Numbered from the stretch's first letter, positions 47,307 to 56,452 are shown. The stretch: DNA of 64,000 nucleotides from Sphingobacteriaceae bacterium (GCA_002319075.1 NVQB01000001.1:4030001-4094000); one strand, 5' to 3'. Made by a program: numbers and translations. Notes: generated by a model not told the origin, from the sequence alone.

Positions 47307-48773
47307 TTAATGACTCACGAGTAATTTTTTTGTCCTGGTAATTTCGTTTTCGGTTATGGAAATAAAATAGGTACCATTTTGCAGATCTTTTACATCAAGG
47401 TATTCGTTGACATTACCATCGAAGTGTTTTTCGAGAATAACCTGCCCTAGTATATTTTTTAATTCAAGTTTTGTTTTGCTTTGAGAAGAATAGTGAACAG
47501 CAATTTGTGTGGCCGCAGGATTTGGATAGATGATGAGTTCTGCATCTGCCGGTTCTGTTTTTTCAAGGCCAACAAAATTCTGCAAAGTAGTGGAGAAGGC
47601 TGGTGCTGCATTTAAAACAAACATTCCGTTTTGCATGTCGTTAGCGATAATAACACCGCTTGGTAAAAAAGGGTAGGCGCCCCAGTTGCCCCGGTAAGCC
47701 GTTGTTCCGTAATTGCCAATGTTATAGCCGCCTTGCGGATGGGTGTCAAAATAGCCTACAAGATTAATCTCGTTTGGTTTAGAAATATCGTAGATCTGTA
47801 AACCGTCCTGGTAACAGGAAACCACGGCGAATTTACCCCGGATGTATGGATTGTGCGGTGTTGTCAGGGGCATGGGATGCCAGTCTTTTAGGGGCTGAAT
47901 ATTTCCGAGGTTCTGTACATCTACAAAATGAATGGGAAGGCCTTCCGGAACTTCATCGCAGAAAATAAGATGTTTGCCATCGCCTGTCAAAAAACTGGAG
48001 TGATTGTAACCGTGCGTGGCATAGCCAATGTAAGAGCCAAGCTGGGTAAATTTGTTCAGAGCGTTTTCCCATTTAAAAATAAAAAGCCCCTTGTTGCCAC
48101 AGGAAGCAAAAATGGTATCGTTGCGCACATACATATCGTGCACATAGTCGATCAAAGGAAAGTCCTCATCTAATTTTCTCAGTAATACCGGAGCTTCGGG
48201 GTTCGCAAGACTAAAAATCGCCATGGATGTAATAGATAAAGGCAACTTCTCTATCATAGCGCCGATGTAAAGTTTATCCTGATCAATCCAAATGGTATGT
48301 CCTCTTCTAAAGAGGGTTGAGTCGTTAAAAACCACATGAATACTGTCCGGTAAATACTGCAGGTCTACAATCTGAAAACGTTTGGCCTGGTCGTCGTCGC
48401 TAACAATGTAACAGTAATGCGAATAGGTTTTCATTTCCCGGTAAGTACTCTGAGGAGCTCCGGCAAGAAAACCACAAAGGGTTGGACTGGCAGGCGAAGT
48501 TACATCGTAAAAAAAAGTTCCGTTACTGGCGCCCGAAATTCCATACTCTTTGTTTTTGGAAGCCTGGTACCAGCCCCAGCAGCCTGAGTAGCGGCGGCCA
48601 TCATAACCCATGTCGCCTACATTGGGTGCCGATATACTTAGGAGGTTGATGTTAAAGCTTTGAAAGATCTGTGAAGGGGATGCAAAAGATGAAAATAAAA
48701 TCAGTGCAAACAAACTATTTTTCTTCAGTTGTTTTGCTTTACTATAAAGAGCATGGTATATCTTTGATTGCAT
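47307..48773 (-). CDS. Choice-of-anchor B surface protein, short form (copy 3)
   Basis: 488 residues from the ATG at 48773. A longer frame begins at 48881, but its first 36 codons precede both the likely signal peptide (KKNSLFALILFSSFASPSQ) and a good -7 box at 48791-48798. LVIVD propeller as in the other copies (RRYSGCWGWYQASKNKEYG, YREMKTYSHYCYIVSDD, VSCYQDGLQIYDISKP). It then passes directly to a type A sorting domain (LIIYPNPAATQIAVHY, LKNILGQVILEKHF, LQNGTYFISI) with no PKD or SprB insert. First gene of the three-gene cluster. Confidence 0.88.
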   Translation of the reverse strand: MQSKIYHALYSKAKQLKKNSLFALILFSSFASPSQIFQSFNINLLSISAPNVGDMGYDGRRYSGCWGWYQASKNKEYGISGASNGTFFYDVTSPASPTLCGFLAGAPQSTYREMKTYSHYCYIVSDDDQAKRFQIVDLQYLPDSIHVVFNDSTLFRRGHTIWIDQDKLYIGAMIEKLPLSITSMAIFSLANPEAPVLLRKLDEDFPLIDYVHDMYVRNDTIFASCGNKGLFIFKWENALNKFTQLGSYIGYATHGYNHSSFLTGDGKHLIFCDEVPEGLPIHFVDVQNLGNIQPLKDWHPMPLTTPHNPYIRGKFAVVSCYQDGLQIYDISKPNEINLVGYFDTHPQGGYNIGNYGTTAYRGNWGAYPFLPSGVIIANDMQNGMFVLNAAPAFSTTLQNFVGLEKTEPADAELIIYPNPAATQIAVHYSSQSKTKLELKNILGQVILEKHFDGNVNEYLDVKDLQNGTYFISITENEITRTKKLLVSH

Positions 48774-48790
48774 AGGAACAAGTATATATA

Positions 48791-48798
48791 CAAATATA
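48791..48798 (-). promoter_or_regulatory. -7 box TATATTTG upstream of the choice-of-anchor B cluster
   Basis: Exact TAnnTTTG on the minus strand, 17 bases before the ATG at 48773. It supports that start over the longer frame. Confidence 0.5.
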
Positions 48799-49060
48799 GT
48801 TTTTTTGACCTGAAAATTCTTTAAGGGTAGGAGCTTTTTGATAAGTGGTTGTCTTAAATTTAAAACTCCTTTAAGGAGCATCTGGATGGAACTAAACCAT
48901 CAACTTTCTTTATTCGAACAGTCAGCATAAACTAAAATCGATCTAAGAATTAGCAATTTAAATTTTAATTAAACTGAATATAGGAGAGCGCTCAAAAAGC
49001 AAGGTAACGCGGTACTGTAAACAAATGGCACATTGCTTCATAAGCCTCCGTTAAGCTTAT

Positions 49061-50821
49061 CTAAAACAAAGCCGTTAGCCCAAAATGAATTTTGCCATTA
49101 CGAAGGTCAAAGCCATTGCCAAATTGGTTTCCGAGACCGTAGTTTAAAGAGAGGATACCCGCTTTGGTTTCGAAATTAATACCTGCGCCAAGACTCACTG
49201 GAATATCGCTAATGTATTGATGATTGCTGTTGTTCTCGTACCATGCACCTTCTGCAAAAAGCAAAAGGTTAGAGTTTTGAGAAAAAAGAAAACGGTATTC
49301 CAATGTGGGAATTATGTAAGACGAGGCGAAAATACTTTCTTCGTCAAAACCTCTCAGTGTTTTTAATCCGCCAATACGAAAAAGTTCGTTTTTGAAAATG
49401 GTGGAGTTTCCAAATACGGACGCGCCCTGCACGCCAAATTTAATGACGCTGTTTCCCTTCAGGTTAAAATAAAAAGCAAGCGTTCCATCTACCTGGAATT
49501 GCGTAGAACGTAAAAGTAAATCATCGTAAACTACCTCGTTTATTTTCGGATTTTTTTTTATGTTACGGTTACCGGTTTGGGCATTGAGGGCGAATGCTGC
49601 ACCCTTACGGGGATTAAAACGGTAATCTAATTTTTCGACAAAGATTCCGGCGCCATAAGAGTTTGTGGAAATATCTGCATACTCGGGCAAACTGCTCACA
49701 AAATCGAGGCCGCTGGTTGAAATGAGATTGGTTGCGCGTTGTTTGTAGAAGATCTTGAAGTTGTTGAGACCACTAAAATAATATTGCAAACCTATGTTAT
49801 TTGTAATGTCGATAAAGGTGGTGTCTTTACGGTATATTTTTAAAGCGTAATCTACACCTACAGGTGTTCCAAATAAAAACGGATAAATTACCCTGCCACT
49901 AAAATCCTGTGTTTGCGATTGCAGGCGACGCCATTCCAGATCAAAGGTTTCGCCGTTGCGAAGTATGCCATTAATGAGTTTTAATTTCACATCGCCGGTA
50001 ATAACTGTTTTTTTTGTGTTGGCATCGGGCAGCAAGCCTATTATCCCGTCAAACTGAGAGGCGTCTTTTTTGTCGAGAAATAAAATTAATTTGTTCGTAC
50101 GGTCGCTGAGTTGCACGCGCTGTGTTTGTTTTTCGGTAACAAAAGGAAGCTGACGTACTTTTTGTGAAATGCTGGCTATAACCTCTTCGTTGTAGGGCAT
50201 ATCACGCTTTATAGAAAGGTAACGGTTTAAAAAACCCTGGTTTATTTTAGCAGTACCCACTATACGAATGGAATCAATTTTAAAAAATTTATTCTTCCTT
50301 ACATTCAGAACCGCAGAAAGTTTATTGTCGTTTGTAGTAACGCTATCAAGGTTTACCGAAGCAAAGGGGTAACCGTGATTTTCATAATACAAAATTATTT
50401 TTTCAAGACTCCTTGCCACTTCTTTGTACCTAAAAGATTTATTGAAGTATAATTTTTCGCTGATGCCCAATTTGGAGGCCAGGCTGGGATCGAGATTTCC
50501 CAAACGCAGGTGTGCTGTTTTAAATAAGCCGTTGGCTGATATGTTTGCGGTAACAGTAGTACTGTCTGAAAAAATACTGTCGGCCGAAGCCAGCAAATAG
50601 CCCTTGTATTGCAGGGTTAGTAGAATGTTATCAATCTCTTTAAAGGCGTCGGTTTTGGAAGCATGTTTTTTTGTGTAGTTGAGTTTGGTGACCGCATTTT
50701 TTTTTTCGGACGTCAGTACTTTCAAAAACACAGCTTGCCCATGCATAGTTTGCACAAAAAACAGCAAAAGCAGAAATCTAAAATATTTAATAGAAGTAGT
50801 CACCACAAAAGGTCCCGACAC
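49061..50821 (-). CDS. Omp85 (BamA/TamA-like) outer-membrane protein
   Basis: 586 residues. Signal peptide (IKYFRFLLLLFFVQTMHGQA). POTRA-like domains occupy ~25-260 (FKEIDNILLTLQYKGYLLAS, FKIDSIRIVGTAKINQGFLN). The C-terminal 16-strand barrel pattern has LRGFDEESIFASSYIIPTLEYRF, which contains the Omp85 RGF-type motif, and ends LRNGKIHFGLTALF with a terminal Phe. It is shorter than BamA and probably belongs to a TamA-like or two-partner transporter branch. The start is GTG. GTG codons at 50806 and 50803 are alternatives. It is divergent from the T9SS gene at 50885. Confidence 0.85.
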   Translation of the reverse strand: MSGPFVVTTSIKYFRFLLLLFFVQTMHGQAVFLKVLTSEKKNAVTKLNYTKKHASKTDAFKEIDNILLTLQYKGYLLASADSIFSDSTTVTANISANGLFKTAHLRLGNLDPSLASKLGISEKLYFNKSFRYKEVARSLEKIILYYENHGYPFASVNLDSVTTNDNKLSAVLNVRKNKFFKIDSIRIVGTAKINQGFLNRYLSIKRDMPYNEEVIASISQKVRQLPFVTEKQTQRVQLSDRTNKLILFLDKKDASQFDGIIGLLPDANTKKTVITGDVKLKLINGILRNGETFDLEWRRLQSQTQDFSGRVIYPFLFGTPVGVDYALKIYRKDTTFIDITNNIGLQYYFSGLNNFKIFYKQRATNLISTSGLDFVSSLPEYADISTNSYGAGIFVEKLDYRFNPRKGAAFALNAQTGNRNIKKNPKINEVVYDDLLLRSTQFQVDGTLAFYFNLKGNSVIKFGVQGASVFGNSTIFKNELFRIGGLKTLRGFDEESIFASSYIIPTLEYRFLFSQNSNLLLFAEGAWYENNSNHQYISDIPVSLGAGINFETKAGILSLNYGLGNQFGNGFDLRNGKIHFGLTALF

Positions 50822-50884
50822 TTACCGGGCGCAAAAAAAAGAGTATATTTATAAGACTCCAAAGTATTACAAAAATAATCAAAC

Positions 50885-51958
50885 ATGAAGAGAAATTATT
50901 TTCTATTTGTATTAAACGTTTGTGCAGGCTTTATTATTGCGCAATCACCTATCACGCTCGGCAATTCGAACATGCCTGGTGGTAACGATACACTGCGTTT
51001 TACCAATTTCCAGGTAAATTCAGCTGGAAATTATACACAAACCGGCACCAATTTTAGCTGGAATTTCAGTTCACTCGTGTCAACAAGCGAAGGTATTCGC
51101 AGCTTTAAGAGTGCCCTTCAAACACCTTATGCATTCTTCTTCTTAAGTACTTCTGCCTATGGTGAAAAATTAGCTGATACTATTGGCGCCGGGCCACTGA
51201 CCTTAACTAACTATTATAATTTTTACAAGAAACAAACGAGTCCGAATGCGTTTATTGCCGATGGAGTGGGGATGACTTACAGCAGTTTGCCCATTCCTAG
51301 TTATTATTCGGATAAAGATGAACTCTACATGTTTCCAATGACCTATCCTAAATACGATAGCACAACCTTTAAGTTTACCACTTCTACCGGCGGATTTATT
51401 CCGGTTAATTACTCTAAAGTAGGCTATCGTGTAACGGTTGTAGATGGCTGGGGCACAGTAACCACGCCTTACGGGACAGAAAATTGTTTACGGTTAATTA
51501 CCACTCAGTATGCCATGGATTCTATTAAAAATACCATTATTCCTATTCCTTTGGGCTTTCCCAATTACCAGAGAAGCTACCAGTGGCTGACCTTAAACAG
51601 TAAAATACCCTTCGTAGAAATTACGGGTAATCTTGTGGGCGGGACCTTCACGCCAACACAGTCGCGTTACAGGGGGTATGCGAAAGAATCCACGCCTACT
51701 TCTTTAAATGAGGAGGAGCTTCAAAAAGTCATTCTTTATCCTAATCCGGTAAAAGATAAATTAAACATCGAAGGTTTTGTTACTTCTAACCTTAGCTATG
51801 AAATTTTTGCCAGTGATGGAAAGCGGGTAAAAACCTTTAATCCGGCATCTTTTGCGCTTGAGAGCCAGGTGGATGTTTCTACCCTTGCAGCGGGAATTTA
51901 CTTCTTAAAAATTACAGATGATCAGACAAAAAAATATTTAAAATTCATCAAAGAATAA
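50885..51958 (+). CDS. Secreted protein with T9SS type A sorting domain
   Basis: 357 residues. Signal peptide (FVLNVCAGFIIAQ). The central ~250 residues are beta-rich, with repeated aromatic and Gly pairs (SWNFSSLVSTSEGIRSF, DGVGMTYSSLPIPSYY, VVDGWGTVTTPYGTENCLRL). The end is a type A sorting domain (VILYPNPVKDKLNIEGF, LAAGIYFLKI, KKYLKFIKE). The central domain is common in T9SS cargo but I know no activity for it. It is divergent from the Omp85 gene with a 63-base gap. Confidence 0.82.
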   Translation: MKRNYFLFVLNVCAGFIIAQSPITLGNSNMPGGNDTLRFTNFQVNSAGNYTQTGTNFSWNFSSLVSTSEGIRSFKSALQTPYAFFFLSTSAYGEKLADTIGAGPLTLTNYYNFYKKQTSPNAFIADGVGMTYSSLPIPSYYSDKDELYMFPMTYPKYDSTTFKFTTSTGGFIPVNYSKVGYRVTVVDGWGTVTTPYGTENCLRLITTQYAMDSIKNTIIPIPLGFPNYQRSYQWLTLNSKIPFVEITGNLVGGTFTPTQSRYRGYAKESTPTSLNEEELQKVILYPNPVKDKLNIEGFVTSNLSYEIFASDGKRVKTFNPASFALESQVDVSTLAAGIYFLKITDDQTKKYLKFIKE

Positions 51959-52007
51959 AAAGGCGATTTTTCGACCAAAATTTATTTGATTCTAATATAA
52001 ATCTGAT

Positions 52008-52015
52008 TATTTTCG
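52008..52015 (+). promoter_or_regulatory. Near-consensus -7 box TATTTTCG
   Basis: One mismatch to TAnnTTTG, 20 bases before the ATG of the His-rich protein at 52036. Confidence 0.4.
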
Positions 52016-52035
52016 CACCATAAAACTTTAAACTT

Positions 52036-52347
52036 ATGTCAGGCCATTCTCACGACGAACACCACTCTATGGAGCAAAAACCAGTATCTTTTACGGTACC
52101 TTTCTTTTTAGCTGCTGCTTTTGTATTAGCAGTTGTTCTGTTTTTAAGTCTATGCGATCCTAAGCCTCATCACGCCGGAGCGGAAGGTCACGGAGCGCAT
52201 GGTACAGAGGCGCACCATGAAGCGACGGGAGAAGCAAGTCCTGAAGTTGCAGCACCTGCTCATCACGAAGCTGCCGCGCATACAGAAAGCACAGACTCAA
52301 TGCCCGCTGAAACTGCAGTTCCTGCAGCTGAGCCAGCGCATCACTAA
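52036..52347 (+). CDS. Small single-pass membrane protein with His-rich tails
   Basis: 103 residues. The N-terminal tail is SGHSHDEHHSMEQ. One transmembrane helix follows (VPFFLAAAFVLAVVLFLSLC, ~20-42). The C-terminal tail is Ala/Glu/His-rich (PKPHHAGAEGHGAHGTEAHH ... EPAHH). Histidine is about one residue in six. This could bind divalent metals such as Cu, Zn or Ni, or help cytochrome or metalloprotein assembly. Neither is shown. It has its own near-consensus promoter and a strong terminator, so it is monocistronic. I do not recognise a named family. Confidence 0.75.
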   Translation: MSGHSHDEHHSMEQKPVSFTVPFFLAAAFVLAVVLFLSLCDPKPHHAGAEGHGAHGTEAHHEATGEASPEVAAPAHHEAAAHTESTDSMPAETAVPAAEPAHH

Positions 52348-52371
52348 AATTCTTTTAGTTTGAAATAATTG

Positions 52372-52400
52372 AAAGCCACCTTTATAGGGTGGCTTTTCTG
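52372..52400 (+). terminator. Terminator of the His-rich membrane protein gene
   Basis: 9-bp perfect stem AAAGCCACC/GGTGGCTTT with a 7-base loop and a following T-rich stretch. Confidence 0.82.
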
Positions 52401-52671
52401 TTTTGAGGGGATATTTAATTCGTTTTTGTAGAGTGTCTTATTCCTCTTTATGAGATTTTCGGGATTATTATTTCACAGGCTGACCAACGTAAAGAAAAGT
52501 AAGCTAAGTATTGCGATTCGGATACTTCCAGGGTGAATAAAACTGTTTCTTAAATGTGTTTTCACTTAAACTCCTAAAGCTGCTAACGTTTGAGTTTTTA
52601 AGTAAGACAATTTTTTGCTTTGTTTACATCACTGTCTTCTTTGGGGGGAACAGGAGCCTGATCACTTACCG
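52401..52671. other. Intergenic stretch with no recognised feature
   Basis: About 270 bases between the terminator and the end of the ABC gene. I see no coding frame, no tRNA and no strong hairpin. A poly-G run (GGGGGGAAC) near 52641 is the only odd feature. Confidence 0.5.
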
Positions 52672-54456
52672 CTAACCACCAACCTCTTTTTTGCGCTCGC
52701 CGATTTGTTGTCTCCACATGGCGTAATACAATCCTTTTTCTGCAATCAAATCTTCGTGTTTACCTTTTTCAATAATGTTTCCTTGTTCAAGAACATAAAT
52801 TGTATCGGCGTGCATGATGGTAGATAAACGGTGTGCGATTAAAATGGTGATCTGAGATTTTGTCGCGCTTAAAGTACGCATGGTTTCTGAGATTTCTTCT
52901 TCTGTAATAGAATCTAAAGCAGATGTAGCTTCGTCAAAAATTAGTAGTTTCGGATTTCTTAGTAAAGCGCGCGCAATGGATAAACGTTGTTTTTCTCCAC
53001 CACTCAGTTTAATTCCACCTTCTCCTATCGTTGTGTAAATGCCGTTTCCCGCACGATTTAACAGAGTGTAACAGGCCGCTTTTTTTAGAACTTCCAGTAA
53101 TTCGTCATCGGTAGCTGTTGGACGCACAAATAATAAATTGTCTTTAATTGTTCCACTGAAGAGCTGTGAATCCTGCGATACAAGTCCTAGTTGCATACGA
53201 AGTTCTGTCAAATTTATTTTTGTAGATTCTATTCCGTTGTAAAGCACTTCTCCTTTATTCGGCTGGTATAGACCTAATAAAAGTTTTACTAACGTTGTTT
53301 TGCCACTACCGCTCGGACCAACAAAAGCAATCGTCTCACCTTTCTTAATATTCAGGTTGATGTTTTTTACCGCGTAACCCTTATCTAGATTATGGCCAAA
53401 GAAAACGTCGTGAAAAGAAACCGTTTCAATTTCTCCTAATTTCGATGGACTTGTTGGAACAACTTCGGACTCTGAATTTACAAGCTTAGCAAAATTATCC
53501 ATGCTTACTTTCGTTTCGTTGTATACAGCAATTACGTTTCCTAATTCCTGAAGCGGATTAAAAATGAAGAAAGAGAAGAACATTAAAGTAATTAGATCTC
53601 CGACTTTAATCACTCCCTGAAATACAAAACAATAAAGTGCGAAGATTAATAGTGTTCTAACAAGATGAACGGTTGTGCCCTGAATAAAACTAAGAGAACG
53701 GATAAAACGCACTTTTTTTAATTCCAGTCCCAGAATTTTTAAGGTGGTAGCATTTAAACGTTTTTCTTCTTGCTCAACAAGACCAAGACTCTTTACCAGT
53801 TCAATGTTACGAAGTGATTCTGTAGTAGCTCCGGCAAGCGCTGTAGTTTCTCCTAAAATTTGTTTGGAAATGGTTTTAATTTTTTTTCCTAAAAAAGAAC
53901 TAATACTTGCAATGATAGGAACAGTAGCTAAATATAGTGGACCAAGAGCCCAGTGAATGTTAATAGCATAAACAAAAACGAAAATAACGCCTATTAAAGA
54001 TTGAAATACAAGTGTGATAAAAAGGTTTACAAATTTTTCTGTATCTGTTTTTACTTTTTGAAGTTTTCCAAGCGTTTCGCCACTGCGCTGGTCTTCGAAA
54101 TCTTTGTACGGGAGGGATAAGGCTTTTTTAATTCCGTCGGTATACATTTGGGCACCGGTTCTCTGGATGACGATGTTGGTAAAATAATCCTGGAAGTTTT
54201 TTGCAATACGCGACATCATGGCTGCGCCAATAGATAAGCCAAGGAATACCGAAATATTACGCATAAAATCGTTGATGTCAGCACCAACTTTCCAGAAATA
54301 GGTTCCTTCACTTTCGTGTGGCGATCCGAACTTATTAATTAATTTTCCGGTAATGATAGAATCGCAAAGAGAAAAACATTGATTGATCGTTGCCAAAATC
54401 AACGCAAAGATCAAAAGTTTTTTATGTTGTTTTAAGTAGGTTAAAAGAATTTTCAT
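52672..54456 (-). CDS. ABC exporter, fused permease and ATPase
   Basis: 594 residues, half-transporter of the MsbA/LmrA type. Six-helix permease at ~1-320 (LLIFALILATINQCFSLCDS, TLVFQSLIGVIFVFVYAI). The nucleotide-binding domain has Walker A VGPSGSGKTTLVKLLLG, signature LSGGEKQRLSIARALL, Walker B KLLIFDEATSALD and the H-loop AHRLSTIMHAD. It works as a homodimer unless a partner exists elsewhere. The substrate may be lipid, peptide or drug, and the sequence does not decide. It is probably monocistronic. Confidence 0.93.
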   Translation of the reverse strand: MKILLTYLKQHKKLLIFALILATINQCFSLCDSIITGKLINKFGSPHESEGTYFWKVGADINDFMRNISVFLGLSIGAAMMSRIAKNFQDYFTNIVIQRTGAQMYTDGIKKALSLPYKDFEDQRSGETLGKLQKVKTDTEKFVNLFITLVFQSLIGVIFVFVYAINIHWALGPLYLATVPIIASISSFLGKKIKTISKQILGETTALAGATTESLRNIELVKSLGLVEQEEKRLNATTLKILGLELKKVRFIRSLSFIQGTTVHLVRTLLIFALYCFVFQGVIKVGDLITLMFFSFFIFNPLQELGNVIAVYNETKVSMDNFAKLVNSESEVVPTSPSKLGEIETVSFHDVFFGHNLDKGYAVKNINLNIKKGETIAFVGPSGSGKTTLVKLLLGLYQPNKGEVLYNGIESTKINLTELRMQLGLVSQDSQLFSGTIKDNLLFVRPTATDDELLEVLKKAACYTLLNRAGNGIYTTIGEGGIKLSGGEKQRLSIARALLRNPKLLIFDEATSALDSITEEEISETMRTLSATKSQITILIAHRLSTIMHADTIYVLEQGNIIEKGKHEDLIAEKGLYYAMWRQQIGERKKEVGG

Positions 54457-54594
54457 GCTATAAAATAATTTGCAAATGTAGGAAGATTTAGTTCATCCTT
54501 TTTTAGAAAGAGGCGACTAATGTTAAATTATCTTACAGGTAAATTTATTTACATTCAGCGTTCCCACTTCCAGGAGAATACTGTTAAGCTGATA

Positions 54595-55347
54595 CTATTT
54601 TACGTTTAGCATAAAGATTGTAGGGTAGGGAGTTCCAAAAGAAGTATAAACAAAGGCATTTAGTCTGTCGCTTTTGTAACGCGCGCCTTTGGCTGAAACC
54701 GGGTAAATTTTCATGTATACTGCTGAATCTTTTTTGAAAGTGTAGGTGTATTTTAAAAGTTGATAACTGAAAAACCGTCCGTAGTCTGTGGAGTCTGCGA
54801 TAGATGCGAGTGCATAATTCTCGTAGGAGTCGGGATTTGCAAGATCTATTTTAGAAGATTTTCCAATAATTGCGACGATGTTTGCGTTTTTATTTAAAGA
54901 AGCGGGACTCGCGTTGTAAAAAATGCCGCCAACAGATCCATTAAACCAGGTAGTATCTTTAGCATAAGCCGCACTTAAAGTAAAGGCAGGTATATCAGAA
55001 ACACTTGCGTTGTAGGTGGTAGTGTCTTCAAAATTATAATGAATGTTTTCGGTCTTGATGAGTCCGCAACCGGGTTTTTTAACTGCCAGGGTATAAGTAC
55101 CGGAGGGAACATTTGTAAGCTTGTAAATTCCGGAGGTATCTGTAATGCCAGTGAAATTGGTACCTTCGAGGCTTACAGTTGCAGTATTTAAGCCAGAAGT
55201 ATATTTGGTGCCGAATTGATCGTAGTGTGTAATTTTCCCGGTGACCGTGCCTGTTGTGATAGTGGGTGTTTCCGGTTCGGTTTTATCTTCTTTTTTGCAG
55301 GAAATCAGGATGGCAAAACAAAGTATAGTAAGAAGGATTTTTTTCAT
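54595..55347 (-). CDS. Lipoprotein with carboxypeptidase-regulatory-like domain (paralog A)
   Basis: 250 residues. The signal peptide ends with lipobox ISC (Cys17) followed by KKEDKTEPE. The Lys plus acidic residues right after Cys resemble the lipoprotein surface-export signal described in Capnocytophaga (C-x-K-D/E-D/E). A beta-sandwich domain follows (GTVTGKITHYDQFGTKYTSG, SLEGTNFTGITDTSGIYKL) and a second beta-rich part. It is paralogous to the next gene upstream (55469-56251). Surface exposure is inferred, not shown. Confidence 0.8.
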   Translation of the reverse strand: MKKILLTILCFAILISCKKEDKTEPETPTITTGTVTGKITHYDQFGTKYTSGLNTATVSLEGTNFTGITDTSGIYKLTNVPSGTYTLAVKKPGCGLIKTENIHYNFEDTTTYNASVSDIPAFTLSAAYAKDTTWFNGSVGGIFYNASPASLNKNANIVAIIGKSSKIDLANPDSYENYALASIADSTDYGRFFSYQLLKYTYTFKKDSAVYMKIYPVSAKGARYKSDRLNAFVYTSFGTPYPTIFMLNVK

Positions 55348-55424
55348 GACGATCCAAATTTAAAGATACTTTTCGCAGTATTAAAATGCGGTTGCTCTTT
55401 TCTTACAAGTGGTTAAAATAAAAA

Positions 55425-55455
55425 AGCATGAGGAATTGTCCCCATGCCTTTTAAA
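55425..55455 (-). terminator. Terminator of paralog B lipoprotein gene
   Basis: The stem GCATGAGG/CCCCATGC has one mismatch, with T-run (TTTTTTA) on the minus strand. It separates the two paralogous lipoprotein genes. Confidence 0.7.
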
Positions 55456-55468
55456 AATATAGAAAATA

Positions 55469-56251
55469 TTAAGGTTTTGTAATGGTAAAGGTTGTAGGTA
55501 TTGGTGTACCGCCGCCCGTAAGAACTTGTTTATTTAAAACGTAGTTGTAATACCCCGAACCGGTGTTTGACATTGGATAAATCTTAACATAAATAATATC
55601 GCCGCTATTGAACGTATTAAAACCACCATTACCGTAGTTGAACATCTGGTACGAGGTAGTTGTATTGGCTGGGATGTTCATGTAGTAATCAAATTCATAG
55701 GTAGAAGGATCTGAAATATCCACGGAAGCTGTCTTGCCAAAAAGTGCTACAGCAGCTCTTTGTTTAGTATTGGTCGCGTAATATAATCTGGTAAGTACTC
55801 CAGAATTTGAAAACTGCGTGGTGTCTCTGGCATAGCCGCCTGTGAATGTGTAAGAGGCTTTATCGTAAACATTTTCATTCATATATAAGGTTCCTGCTCC
55901 TGCAAAAACTATTTGATTGATCTTGTTAAGTCCTGAATTAGGCCTGTCGTAAACCAGATCCAGCACACCTGCGCCAACATTAGTGAGGGTGTAATTCCCG
56001 CTCGCGTCTGTTACAGTGGAAATGGTAGTTCCTTCAACGCTTACTGTAGTTGTATTTAGATTTGTGGTATATTGAACATTGTATTGGTCGTACTGTTTCA
56101 CTTTACCAGTTACAATTCCGGTTCCGGCACCACTGCCTGAACCTGCGGGGCCTTGCGGACCGGCAGGACCTTGTGGACCCTCTGGTCCGGTTGTTTTTTT
56201 ACACGAAGCTAAAGCTGCCACACAGCACACTGCCAAAATAATTTTTTTCAT
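55469..56251 (-). CDS. Lipoprotein with collagen-like stretch and carboxypeptidase-regulatory-like domain (paralog B)
   Basis: 260 residues. The lipobox ASC gives lipidated Cys17, followed by KKTTGPEGPQGPAGPQGPAG, a short collagen-like Gly-X-Y run of six triplets, and a Gly/Ser linker. The rest parallels paralog A: TGIVTGKVKQYDQYNVQYT, then SVEGTTISTVTDASGNYTL and GAGVLDLVYDRPNSGLNK. The Gly-X-Y stretch probably acts as a spacer or trimerisation element between membrane anchor and domain. The family has no known activity. Confidence 0.8.
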   Translation of the reverse strand: MKKIILAVCCVAALASCKKTTGPEGPQGPAGPQGPAGSGSGAGTGIVTGKVKQYDQYNVQYTTNLNTTTVSVEGTTISTVTDASGNYTLTNVGAGVLDLVYDRPNSGLNKINQIVFAGAGTLYMNENVYDKASYTFTGGYARDTTQFSNSGVLTRLYYATNTKQRAAVALFGKTASVDISDPSTYEFDYYMNIPANTTTSYQMFNYGNGGFNTFNSGDIIYVKIYPMSNTGSGYYNYVLNKQVLTGGGTPIPTTFTITKP

Positions 56252-56401
56252 AGGTTTTTTTTAGGTTTAGAGCGGTAAAAATATCCTTTTAAATCTTTCA
56301 TACAAGGGACTTTCGTCGAATAAACCAGAATTTAATTCACAAAAAGCGTGTAATTAAAAATGGCTTAACTTTCAATGGAGTTTTAACCCGTTTCCCTAAA
56401 T

Positions 56402-56434
56402 AAAAAAAGGAAAGGCAGAGCCTTTCCTTCAATT
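56402..56434 (-). terminator. clpB terminator
   Basis: A perfect 8-bp stem (56409-56416 with 56420-56427) with a 3-base loop. On the minus strand it is followed by TTTTTTTATTT. It begins 19 bases after the clpB stop. Confidence 0.85.
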
Positions 56435-56452
56435 TTTCCTGTATAAACTACA

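Noticed and set aside
43525-48773. Phase-variable invertible surface locus
   Set aside because: The three genes are all on the same strand, with no inverted repeats seen at the boundaries and no recombinase nearby.
48774-48881. Longer N-terminus for choice-of-anchor B copy 3
   Set aside because: The extra 36 codons overlap the -7 box and precede the signal peptide.
56050-56264. Pro/Gly-rich plus-strand frames opposite the collagen-like stretch
   Set aside because: They arise from the antisense of GPQGPAG codons. The lipoprotein on the minus strand explains the sequence.
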